From NCBI GenBank assembly GCA_045537555.1, contig JAZSPR010000032.1, positions 1 through 24,017 on the forward strand: DNA of 24,017 nt. Reading direction: 5' to 3'. The notes beneath the pieces are model-generated. The model had not been told where the DNA came from. It searched no databases and worked only from the letters and a program-made list of their open reading frames with translations. The position numbers and the translations under genes were made by a program. This DNA comes from UBA1081 sp045537555. Lineage in GTDB: Bacteria > Bacillota > Clostridia > Oscillospirales > Acutalibacteraceae. Every line of letters starts with the position of its first letter. Position 1 is the first letter of the stretch. This document shows positions 18,035 to 24,017 of the stretch, piece after piece.

Positions 18035-18062
18035 TCAAGCCGTCAGGAAACTGACGGCTTGA
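18035..18062 (+). terminator. Strong hairpin after the surface operon
   Basis: TCAAGCCGTCAG (18035-18046), a GAAA tetraloop and CTGACGGCTTGA (18051-18062) form a perfect 12-bp stem starting 8 bp after the stop codon. Only a short T-stretch follows (GCTTTAT), so termination may be partial or the hairpin may mainly protect the 3' end. Confidence 0.65.
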
Positions 18063-18064
18063 GC

Positions 18065-18255
18065 TTTATAAACAATAATTTGTCGGGCTCTTTCAAATTC
18101 GCAATTGGAAATTCGCAATTCGCAATTTCGGAAGCCCTTCGGGCTTGAATTATATAAATGGGTCAAAGGGCGAAGCCCTTTCCACAATTGAGCATTGCGC
18201 ATTGAGAATTGAGAATTTTTGTCGAACTTTAGTTCGACAAATTCTGATTTATAAA
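18065..18255. repeat. Noncoding, largely palindromic repeat element (MITE-like)
   Basis: The ends are imperfect inverted repeats, TTTATAAACAATAATTTG onward to TCG (18065-18085) and its near-complement (18235-18255), matching at 18 of 21 positions. Inside the left arm AATTCGCAATT occurs three times (18096, 18110, 18117). The right arm (18186-18217) carries the related units AATTGAG/CATTGAG in complementary sense. The centre holds two GC-rich hairpins, AAGCCC-TTC-GGGCTT (18132-18146) and AAAGGGC-GAA-GCCCTTT (18165-18181), and the right side a long one, TTTGTCGAAC/GTTCGACAAA (18218-18241). No ORF is credible. A further 14-bp perfect inverted repeat joins 18028-18041 to 18142-18155, so the true left border is uncertain. 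It may be a non-autonomous mobile element or a family of RNA-structure repeats. Confidence 0.6.
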
Positions 18256-18260
18256 ACACA

Positions 18261-18282
18261 AAGGACACCTCACGGTGCCCTT
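18261..18282 (-). terminator. Hairpin terminator of the minus-strand oxidoreductase gene
   Basis: Read on the - strand, AAGGGCACC-GTGA-GGTGTCCTT forms a 9-bp stem with one mismatch, followed by TGTGTTTTAT. It starts 9 bp past the stop codon at 18292. The U-tract is interrupted, so strength is uncertain. Confidence 0.6.
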
Positions 18283-18291
18283 CTGTTATAA

Positions 18292-20106
18292 TTATACTTT
18301 TTCGTTTACGAGAAGAACGTCCTTTTCGCCTTCTTCTGTGTACATCTGAAGTTCCTTTATGCTGAATCTTTCCATAACTCTTGTCCAACGGATAACCATA
18401 TCCGTATCGTGGTTTACAGGTACCCATCCTGCGCTCAGATAGCTCTTGCATGCGGGGATTCTGTGGTCGTCTGTTGTGAGATTAGCCATTTCAACACCGT
18501 TGTCGAAGAAGTGCTTTTCGGCAATTGCGCAAAGTATTGTTCCCAGACCTTTTCCTCTTTCTGTATCGGCAACGGAAACCATATGAACAAGTCCCAATTC
18601 TGTTTTGGGGTGTTTTCTGACTGCAGTAATTGTTGCAACGGGCAGATTTTCTTCATTGCAGATAAAGAAACAGTCTTTGTAAACATCAATTCCTTCCATG
18701 CAGTCTGTGAAAGCTGAATTGTCTGCACCGTAACCAACAAGACCGTTGTTGCATATTCTTATCCAATGGGGAATATCTTCTTCACCCTGATAATTTCTGA
18801 TTGAATAGCCTTCGGGAAGCTCGGGGATTTTCTTATCTTTTGGGAAAACAAGAAGCTTCAGCTGTTTATTCTGTGCAGATGCTCTGGGCTTCCATGTCTT
18901 CTGATGTCCTTCGTAAACTTCCTGAGGAATTTCGGGGTTGCCCTTTGAGTATGAGGGGATAAGCATGTCACCTGCAACTTTAGGGTCTGTACAAGCGGTG
19001 TCGTTTCTGAACTGTTCTCTTTCTTCCTTGTTTCTGAAGTTGGGGATTGCAACGGGAACGCCGCCCTGAAGAATTGAACGGTAGCCGAGAAGTCCGGGCA
19101 GGAACATGTCGAGAGCTTCATAAACATCAATATAATCAGCGTCTTTATTGCCCTTGATTGCTTCAACTGCGTGATACATTGTGTAGAAGTCTGAATTGCC
19201 GTGACCGAATTCCTGTGCAATGTCATCGTATTCACCCTTGGGTTCATATGACTTTACAGCAAAATTGTCGGGATTGTTGAGATAAACTCTGCCGAAATCG
19301 CCGTTTTTTGCATCCTCTCTTGCACTTTCCATTCTGCCGTCTGCACCGTAAACTGAATACCAGATTGAGTTCTTTGAACAGCCTACACCGTGAAGGCTCT
19401 TGATGATTGCGCCGTTTTCGAGAGTAATCATTTCAACAGCGGCATTACCTGCTTTTGCGCCCATTCTAGCCATTCTTGCATTGAAAGGCATTTCAAAGCC
19501 TGTAACGGAAACGGGGCGGAGACCTGTGATGTGGATGAGGGGACCTATTGAATGTGTGCAGTAGAAAGTTGCATACATGTTGTTTCTCCAATGATTTTCA
19601 TCACCGAAGGTGATTGTGTCCCAGATGCTTTCACAGTTGTGCATATATTCGCCTTCGCCGTATTCAAATTCACCTACGGCACCGGCTTTATAGAGCTTTT
19701 TCATTTCATATGTAGCGGGCATGTAGCAGTAATTTTCAGCGTAAGCATAAATTTTGCCTGATTTTTCAACTGCTTCACAAAGTTCAACTGCCTCTTTCAT
19801 TGTTTGACAGGGAAGCACTTCGCTGATAACATTGAGCCCCTTGTTAAGGCACTTTATTGCAAAAGGTGCATGTTCATTTGCAAAGTTTGCAAGAACAACA
19901 GCATCCATATCGTGATTAAGAAACTCATCAAAAGATGTGTAGTATGTGATTGAGTCGTCGTTAAGTTTATTTTTGATTCTTTCAATATGGAACTCGGAAT
20001 AGTCACAGATTGCAACAAGTTTTGCATTTGCAGCTTTGTTTGCATATTGAATCATTGACTGACCTCTGCCGGCTCCCAGAACACCTATTTTAATAATATC
20101 ACTCAT
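18292..20106 (-). CDS. Gfo/Idh/MocA-family oxidoreductase fused to a GNAT acetyltransferase
   Basis: The protein has 604 residues from the ATG at 20106 (MSDIIKIG). AAAGGA stands 9 nt before that codon, while the longer in-frame start at 20145 has no comparable site. Residues 4-120 are a Rossmann fold with VLGAGRG (9-15). The usual catalytic EKP motif is replaced by EVLP (96-99), and THSIGP (184-189) follows in the second domain. Those two features recall NAD-dependent glycosidases of the GH109 type rather than sugar dehydrogenases (inference from motifs). Residues ~430-575 form a GNAT domain with the acetyl-CoA loop RGKGLG (517-522) after the strand LVHMVSV. The family normally has 330-450 residues, so this is a real fusion with one continuous frame. 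It is cytoplasmic, with no signal peptide. It is divergent from the glycosidase-like gene at 20256, suggesting a shared role in glycan or amino-sugar use. The substrates of both domains are unknown. Confidence 0.88.
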   Translation of the reverse strand: MSDIIKIGVLGAGRGQSMIQYANKAANAKLVAICDYSEFHIERIKNKLNDDSITYYTSFDEFLNHDMDAVVLANFANEHAPFAIKCLNKGLNVISEVLPCQTMKEAVELCEAVEKSGKIYAYAENYCYMPATYEMKKLYKAGAVGEFEYGEGEYMHNCESIWDTITFGDENHWRNNMYATFYCTHSIGPLIHITGLRPVSVTGFEMPFNARMARMGAKAGNAAVEMITLENGAIIKSLHGVGCSKNSIWYSVYGADGRMESAREDAKNGDFGRVYLNNPDNFAVKSYEPKGEYDDIAQEFGHGNSDFYTMYHAVEAIKGNKDADYIDVYEALDMFLPGLLGYRSILQGGVPVAIPNFRNKEEREQFRNDTACTDPKVAGDMLIPSYSKGNPEIPQEVYEGHQKTWKPRASAQNKQLKLLVFPKDKKIPELPEGYSIRNYQGEEDIPHWIRICNNGLVGYGADNSAFTDCMEGIDVYKDCFFICNEENLPVATITAVRKHPKTELGLVHMVSVADTERGKGLGTILCAIAEKHFFDNGVEMANLTTDDHRIPACKSYLSAGWVPVNHDTDMVIRWTRVMERFSIKELQMYTEEGEKDVLLVNEKV

Positions 20107-20135
20107 AATGAAAAGTCCTTTCATTTTTTTTATTA

Positions 20136-20164
20136 ATAATATCATTTAAAACATTCGATTTCAA
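20136..20164 (-). promoter_or_regulatory. Promoter of the minus-strand oxidoreductase-GNAT gene
   Basis: On the - strand TTGAAA (complement of 20159-20164) and TATTAT (complement of 20136-20141) are 17 bp apart. They end about 30 bp before the start codon at 20106, a fitting position. Confidence 0.7.
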
Positions 20165-20174
20165 TATCATTTAA
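20138..20174. promoter_or_regulatory. 12-bp direct repeats over the minus-strand promoter
   Basis: AATATCATTTAA occurs at 20138-20149 and 20163-20174, 25 bp apart, so one copy overlaps the -10 and the other abuts the -35 of the minus promoter. Next to it lies the inverted repeat AAGAATA-TTTT-TATTCTT (20173-20190). Both are candidate regulator sites in the divergent control region; AT-richness lowers the weight. Confidence 0.4.
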
Positions 20175-20198
20175 GAATATTTTTATTCTTTTTTTCTA

Positions 20199-20227
20199 TT
20201 GCCAAACGTTTAAAAAAATGTTAGAAT
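20199..20227 (+). promoter_or_regulatory. Promoter of the glycosidase-like gene with palindromic core
   Basis: TTGCCA (20199-20204) and TAGAAT (20222-20227) are 17 bp apart, and TGT before the -10 makes it extended. The start of transcription would be near 20234, 22 bp before the GTG start codon. The palindrome AAACGTTT (20204-20211) lies in the spacer and matches the core of LacI/CcpA-family operators (AARCGYTW), though the outer operator bases do not match. Confidence 0.7.
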
Positions 20228-20255
20228 GTAAAAAAATGTCACGGAGGCTGATTGT

Positions 20256-21914
20256 GTGAAATTAACAGCTTTTTTAATGTCAATAGTTTCTTTGTTTTCA
20301 TTCTTCATTTCTTCATTCGGTGACCTTTTCAAAGGTATCAGCACAGCTGAAATCACCGTTAACATTGATGATAAGGGGGATGTTGCTCCCAATGTCGTTG
20401 ATAATATCAACTACTGGGATATGGGCACAACTTTCTTTGAGCCCGTTGCCAATTCTGAAAACAATGTTTTTGAATTTGTAAAATATATTCAGCTTATGCA
20501 GTGCACGGGTGGTACTGCAGACAGAGACCTGTTTGTTGACCCCTATGACACAACCACAATGACCGATTATAAGTTTGATAAGCTCATAAAGAACTGCAAA
20601 GGCATTCTTGAGCTCGGTGCAAAGCCTCACCTTAAATTGGGCGGTGTACCTCTCAAATTCACAACAGGAGCCGAAATGGGCGGTTTTGATATGAACGTCT
20701 ATCCGCCTGATGATTACAACGTATATTATGATTACATAAAGGCAATCGCAGAAGCTCTTGTTGCAGAATTCGGTGCTCAGGAAGTCAGAACATGGCGTTT
20801 CGGCTGTATGACGGAATATGAAAATGAAGCATGGTTCAAAGCAAAAAGCGGTGCCCCTGCAGAGAGTGCCGAAGCTTACTGCAAGCTTTACGATTACACC
20901 GTTCAGGCTCTTATTGATGTTCTCGGTGACGATATTTTCGTCGGTGCTCACAGTATGACAGTAACAGAAGGCTTATGGGATGAAGAAATCTTTATCCGTC
21001 ATGTTGCACAGGGAACAAACTATGCAAACGGCGGTAAAGGTACAAAAATCTCATTTCTTTCAGCATCATTCTATGATTCAAACCCGGGTAAATTCACAGA
21101 AGGCTACACTCTTCCCGAAACTATAGAATATCTCAAAAAAACAGCCGGAAAATACGGTCTTACTGACCTCATTTACGGTATTGACGAAGGCAGAATTCTT
21201 TCAGGCAGCACCTCAGGCAAGGACAGCGATGAACTCCTTTCGAGAATAACAGGCTACACTTATCAGGCTGCATATGATGCAAGACTCTTTACTCAGGCAA
21301 TAAATTCAGGTGCCGATTATTTCTCATCATGGAACTTCCTTACTGACGGTAATCTGAACGGCTATCCCACGGTAAGTTATCATGTTGCTTCAAATATTGC
21401 AAAGTTTGAGGGTATGAAAATCCTGTCATGTAAACAAAGAGAACTCAAAACAGGAATAAAAGTTGATATCGGAAATCTTGTTGCAATTGATGAAGAAACA
21501 GGCACTCTCCGTGCAATGGTCTATAACTTTAAAAATGACCTTAAATTCAATAAAAAAGCTGATGTGACACTCACAATTCCGTCACTTGAAGGCAAACAGT
21601 ATAAAGTAACTCAGTATCTTATAAATGACGACTGCAATTTCTTTGATGAGTGGGTCGAAGATAGAAAAACATACGGTATCACTGATGACTGTTTTGCATG
21701 GTCACCTGATGATCCGACTCTTGACAACACAGTCACTCTTTCCGATGAAAAAGCAAGAGAAATTTATATGAATGAGTTAAGGGAAAAGTATATTGAATGT
21801 GCAAAGCTTACTCCCGCCGAAACAGTTGTTGAAACTGTTGACGGTCAGATCAACCTCAATATTATGCTCGATGCGAATAATGTTGTGTTCTTTGAAATTG
21901 AAGAAGTAAAATAA
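20256..21914 (+). CDS. Secreted glycoside hydrolase-like protein (clan A, GH39-like)
   Basis: The protein has 552 residues and starts at GTG; GGAGG (20243-20247) is 8 nt upstream, and no ATG fits that site. The first ~22 residues (MKLTAFLM and a Phe/Ser-rich core) look like a signal peptide or membrane anchor; no clean cleavage site stands out. Residues ~50-390 read as a TIM barrel. YWDMGTTFFE (53-62) recalls the barrel entrance of GH39. W180-x-x-G-x-x-T-E187-x-x-N resembles the WxxWNE acid/base strand, making E187 the likely acid/base. YGIDEGR (307-313) offers E311 as nucleophile. Residues ~400-552 fit a C-terminal beta-sandwich. The canonical N before the acid/base Glu is a T here, so the assignment to family 39 is tentative and the enzyme could belong to an unclassified relative. 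It is divergent from the oxidoreductase-GNAT gene. A beta-glycosidase or xylosidase role is inference. Confidence 0.75.
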   Translation: MKLTAFLMSIVSLFSFFISSFGDLFKGISTAEITVNIDDKGDVAPNVVDNINYWDMGTTFFEPVANSENNVFEFVKYIQLMQCTGGTADRDLFVDPYDTTTMTDYKFDKLIKNCKGILELGAKPHLKLGGVPLKFTTGAEMGGFDMNVYPPDDYNVYYDYIKAIAEALVAEFGAQEVRTWRFGCMTEYENEAWFKAKSGAPAESAEAYCKLYDYTVQALIDVLGDDIFVGAHSMTVTEGLWDEEIFIRHVAQGTNYANGGKGTKISFLSASFYDSNPGKFTEGYTLPETIEYLKKTAGKYGLTDLIYGIDEGRILSGSTSGKDSDELLSRITGYTYQAAYDARLFTQAINSGADYFSSWNFLTDGNLNGYPTVSYHVASNIAKFEGMKILSCKQRELKTGIKVDIGNLVAIDEETGTLRAMVYNFKNDLKFNKKADVTLTIPSLEGKQYKVTQYLINDDCNFFDEWVEDRKTYGITDDCFAWSPDDPTLDNTVTLSDEKAREIYMNELREKYIECAKLTPAETVVETVDGQINLNIMLDANNVVFFEIEEVK

Positions 21915-21940
21915 CATATATTCAGAATTAATCATTTTTT

Positions 21941-22110
21941 GTAGGGACCGATGCCCACATCGGTCCCCTTGCGGAGTGTAGCGGAGCAATAACGGTGGTA
22001 CAACGTTCTATTACAATAAATTCATTGAATCAATTTGTTCGTTTTGCGGAAATCAGAGATTTCCGATTTGTCTTCGACAAATGCGGACCGATGTGGGCAT
22101 CGGTCCCTAC
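21941..22110. repeat. 170-bp noncoding element with perfect 26-bp terminal inverted repeats
   Basis: The outer 26 bp at 21941-21966 and 22085-22110 are perfect reverse complements and begin GTAGGGACCGATGCCCACAT. Each end is itself a hairpin, GGGACCGATG-CCCA-CATCGGTCCC. Inside are two more: CGGAAATC-AGA-GATTTCCG (22047-22065) and ATTTGTC-TTC-GACAAAT (22066-22082). TTAATC occurs outside both ends (21928-21933 and 22113-22118) and might be a target duplication, though at unequal distances. There is no ORF. It occupies most of the 220-bp gap before the radical SAM gene, in which no other promoter was recognised. A MITE-like or REP-like repeat is the simplest reading. Confidence 0.75.
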
Positions 22111-22134
22111 ACTTAATCTCGGATGTGATAAAAA

Positions 22135-23991
22135 ATGAAACGTGAAGTTGAAAAAATACTCGGACTTGTTCAGAAACCTGCTCGTTATACGGGCGGAGAG
22201 CTGAACGAAGTCATTAAAAATAAAGATGAAGTGGAACTGAGATATGCATTCTGTTTCCCCGATACATATGAAATCGGAATGTCAAACCTCGGCATGAAAA
22301 TTCTTTATTCACTTATCAATGCAAGGGAAGATGCATGGTGCGAACGTGTTTTTGCCCCCGATGTTGATATGGAGGAAATTATGCGTGAGCGCAATATTCC
22401 TCTCTTTGCACTTGAAAGCGGTGATTATATAAAGGATTTCGATGCAATCGGTTTCTCTCTCGGATACGAACTCTGTTATACAAATGTCCTCAATATGCTT
22501 AACCTCGCAGGTCTGCCTGTCCTTTCAAAGGACAGAACATCGCTCACCCCCATTGTTATGGCAGGCGGTGCGTGTGCATGCAACCCTGAACCGATTTCCG
22601 ATTTTATTGATTTCTTCCAGCTCGGTGACGGCGAAGAAATGATGAATGACGTTCTTGATCTGATCAAAGAGTGCAAAAAGAACGGTGAAAGCAAAGAAGA
22701 ATTCCTTAAAAAGGCTTCACAGATTCAGGGTATTTATGTTCCCTCACTCTATGACGTTGAATATAACGATGACGGCACCGTAAAGTGTGTCACACCCAAA
22801 GAAAATGCACCTGCAAAGGTAACAAAAAGAATTGTCAGCGATATGGATAACATTTTTTATCCCGATAAATTCGTTGTGCCTTTCATTGATATCGTTCACG
22901 ACAGGGTAGTAACCGAAATTTTCAGAGGATGCACAAGAGGATGCCGTTTTTGTCAGGCTTGTTTCCTGAACAGACCGATTAGAGAGAAGTCAGTTGATGT
23001 CATAAATGAAGACTGCAAGAAACTATGCGCTTCATCAGGCTATGATGAAATTTCACTCTGCTCACTTTCAAGCAGCGACTATTCACAGCTCCCCGAGCTT
23101 TTAGGTGAACTTCTCAGCTGGTGTACTGATGACAAAATCAACGTCGCATTACCTTCACTCCGTGTTGACAATTTCCCCGAAGAACTTGTAAAGAAACTCA
23201 ACGAAGTAAGACGAAGCGGTCTTACATTCGCTCCCGAGGCAGGTACTCAGAGACTGCGTGATGTTATCAATAAGAATGTAACCGAAGCAGAAGTCCTTGA
23301 AACATCCAAAAAGGCATTTGCCGGCGGTTGGTGTGCAGTTAAGCTTTACTTCATGCTCGGTCTTCCCACAGAAACAATGGAAGACGTCGAAGGTATTGCT
23401 CAGCTTGCACAGAAAGTAGTCAATGCTTTCTATTATAACCCCGATAAGCCAAAGGGTAAGGGCGTAAATGTAAGTGTCAGCGCTTCATCATTCGTTCCCA
23501 AGCCTTTCACTCCTTTCCAATGGGAAGCTCAGGATACTCCCGAAATGCTTGAAGCAAAACAGGAGCACCTCAAAGAGAGCGTTACAACAAAGAAAGTCAC
23601 TCTCAAATTCCATAAAATCCCGATAAGCTTCCTTGAAGGCGTTCTTGCAAGAGGTGACAGAAAACTCGGCGAAGTCATTCTCAAGGCATGGCAGAAAGGC
23701 TGTAAGTTCGATTCATGGGATGACCATTACAAATTCGATACATGGATGGAAACATTCGAGGAATGCGGAATTGATCCCCGTTTCTATGCTTCAAGAAAGC
23801 GTGAATTCACGGAAGTTCTTCCGTGGGATCATCTTGATTACGGCATCAGAAGAGAATTCCTTGAAAATGAATGTAAAAAGGCGTATGAGGGTGTGACAAC
23901 TGCTCAGTGCCGTGAAAACTGTGCCGCATGCGGTGCAAATAAGCTTAACGGAGGTAAATGCGATGCGTTTGGTAAGAATATGGTTCAGTAA
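22135..23991 (+). CDS. Radical SAM protein of the TIGR03960 type
   Basis: The protein has 618 residues. GGATGTGAT (22121-22129), one base off the ideal GGAGGTGAT, precedes the ATG by 5 nt. Residues ~30-170 form a cobalamin-binding-like Rossmann region (CFPDTYEIGMSNLG and MAGGACACNPEP are family hallmarks). The radical SAM cluster motif is C266-x3-C270-x2-C273 within RGCTRGCRFC, followed by a TIM-barrel core with the FAPEAGTQRLRD stretch typical of this family. A second cysteine set, C592-x3-C596-x2-C599-x9-C609, at the C-terminus could hold another metal or cluster. The family is widespread in Clostridia and is usually followed by a DUF2344 protein and often by RNase G and ribosomal protein L21/L27 genes; the DUF2344 start is seen here, overlapping by 29 bp. 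The substrate is not established; a link to RNA or ribosome maturation is inferred from gene context. Confidence 0.92.
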   Translation: MKREVEKILGLVQKPARYTGGELNEVIKNKDEVELRYAFCFPDTYEIGMSNLGMKILYSLINAREDAWCERVFAPDVDMEEIMRERNIPLFALESGDYIKDFDAIGFSLGYELCYTNVLNMLNLAGLPVLSKDRTSLTPIVMAGGACACNPEPISDFIDFFQLGDGEEMMNDVLDLIKECKKNGESKEEFLKKASQIQGIYVPSLYDVEYNDDGTVKCVTPKENAPAKVTKRIVSDMDNIFYPDKFVVPFIDIVHDRVVTEIFRGCTRGCRFCQACFLNRPIREKSVDVINEDCKKLCASSGYDEISLCSLSSSDYSQLPELLGELLSWCTDDKINVALPSLRVDNFPEELVKKLNEVRRSGLTFAPEAGTQRLRDVINKNVTEAEVLETSKKAFAGGWCAVKLYFMLGLPTETMEDVEGIAQLAQKVVNAFYYNPDKPKGKGVNVSVSASSFVPKPFTPFQWEAQDTPEMLEAKQEHLKESVTTKKVTLKFHKIPISFLEGVLARGDRKLGEVILKAWQKGCKFDSWDDHYKFDTWMETFEECGIDPRFYASRKREFTEVLPWDHLDYGIRREFLENECKKAYEGVTTAQCRENCAACGANKLNGGKCDAFGKNMVQ

Positions 23992-24017
23992 GCAGGGCAG
24001 AATCAAGTATGTCTCAC
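23963..24017 (+). CDS. DUF2344 (TIGR03936) protein, N-terminal fragment
   Basis: The ATG at 23963 opens a frame that runs off the window edge and reads MRLVRIWFSKQGRIKYVS. This matches the typical start of DUF2344 radical SAM-linked proteins (basic strand, FSK-G, then KY-S-H-L). GGAGG (23950-23954) lies 8 nt upstream, inside the radical SAM gene. The earlier ATG at 23958 stops after five codons. The start overlaps the end of the radical SAM gene by 29 bp in another frame, implying coupled translation. Confidence 0.85.
   Translation, partial: MRLVRIWFSKQGRIKYVS

Noticed and set aside
18096..18127. Possible CRISPR-like array from the AATTCGCAATT repeats
   Set aside because: Units are 11 bp, overlap one another and have no spacers of regular size; they belong to the palindromic element.
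20313..20951. A 212-codon frame on the minus strand
   Set aside because: It is antisense to the glycosidase-like gene, which has a signal peptide, a ribosome binding site and family motifs; the antisense frame shows none of these.

Overview
The window looks like a chromosomal segment of a low-GC, Gram-positive gut-type Clostridia, most likely an Oscillospiraceae/Ruminococcus-like bacterium. The reasons are strong GGAGG-type ribosome binding sites, a sortase-type C-terminus on a giant secreted protein, type I dockerins, and a radical SAM protein followed by an overlapping DUF2344 start, a pair common in Clostridia. The assignment to family is inference; no rRNA or phylogenetic marker is present apart from one tRNA.

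Layout. Positions 1-310 hold a promoter, a tRNA-Thr(GGT) with encoded CCA and its terminator, preceded by two abutting DnaA-box-like 9-mers. Positions 420-18062 form one apparent surface-protein operon on the + strand: a small membrane-anchored protein (524-1351), a 3,696-residue modular wall protein (1355-12445) and a 1,836-residue beta-helix protein with two tandem dockerin-like units (12517-18027). The first two genes are 3 bp apart, and the third follows a 71-bp gap containing a hairpin. An extended -10 promoter with nested repeats lies upstream, and a 12-bp-stem hairpin lies just after the last gene.

Positions 18028-18255 are a noncoding, largely palindromic repeat element. Next comes a divergent pair that shares a promoter region. 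On the - strand is a Gfo/Idh/MocA-type NAD(P)-binding protein fused to a GNAT acetyltransferase domain (18292-20106). On the + strand is a secreted clan-A/GH39-like glycoside hydrolase homologue (20256-21914). A second small element, 170 bp long with 26-bp perfect inverted repeats (21941-22110), separates this pair from a housekeeping-type operon of the TIGR03960 radical SAM protein (22135-23991) and the start of a DUF2344 protein (23963 to the window edge).

How the parts may work together (inference). The three-gene operon would build a cell-surface structure: a wall-anchored fibre with Calx-beta, propeller-like, carbohydrate-binding-like and seven Ig-like units, plus a secreted beta-helix protein able to dock onto a cohesin through calcium-dependent dockerins. 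The divergent pair is probably for glycan or glycoside metabolism. The least explained items are the giant protein's architecture, the tandem dockerins with their Cys/His-aromatic tail, the oxidoreductase-GNAT fusion, and the two noncoding elements, which share a sequence module.
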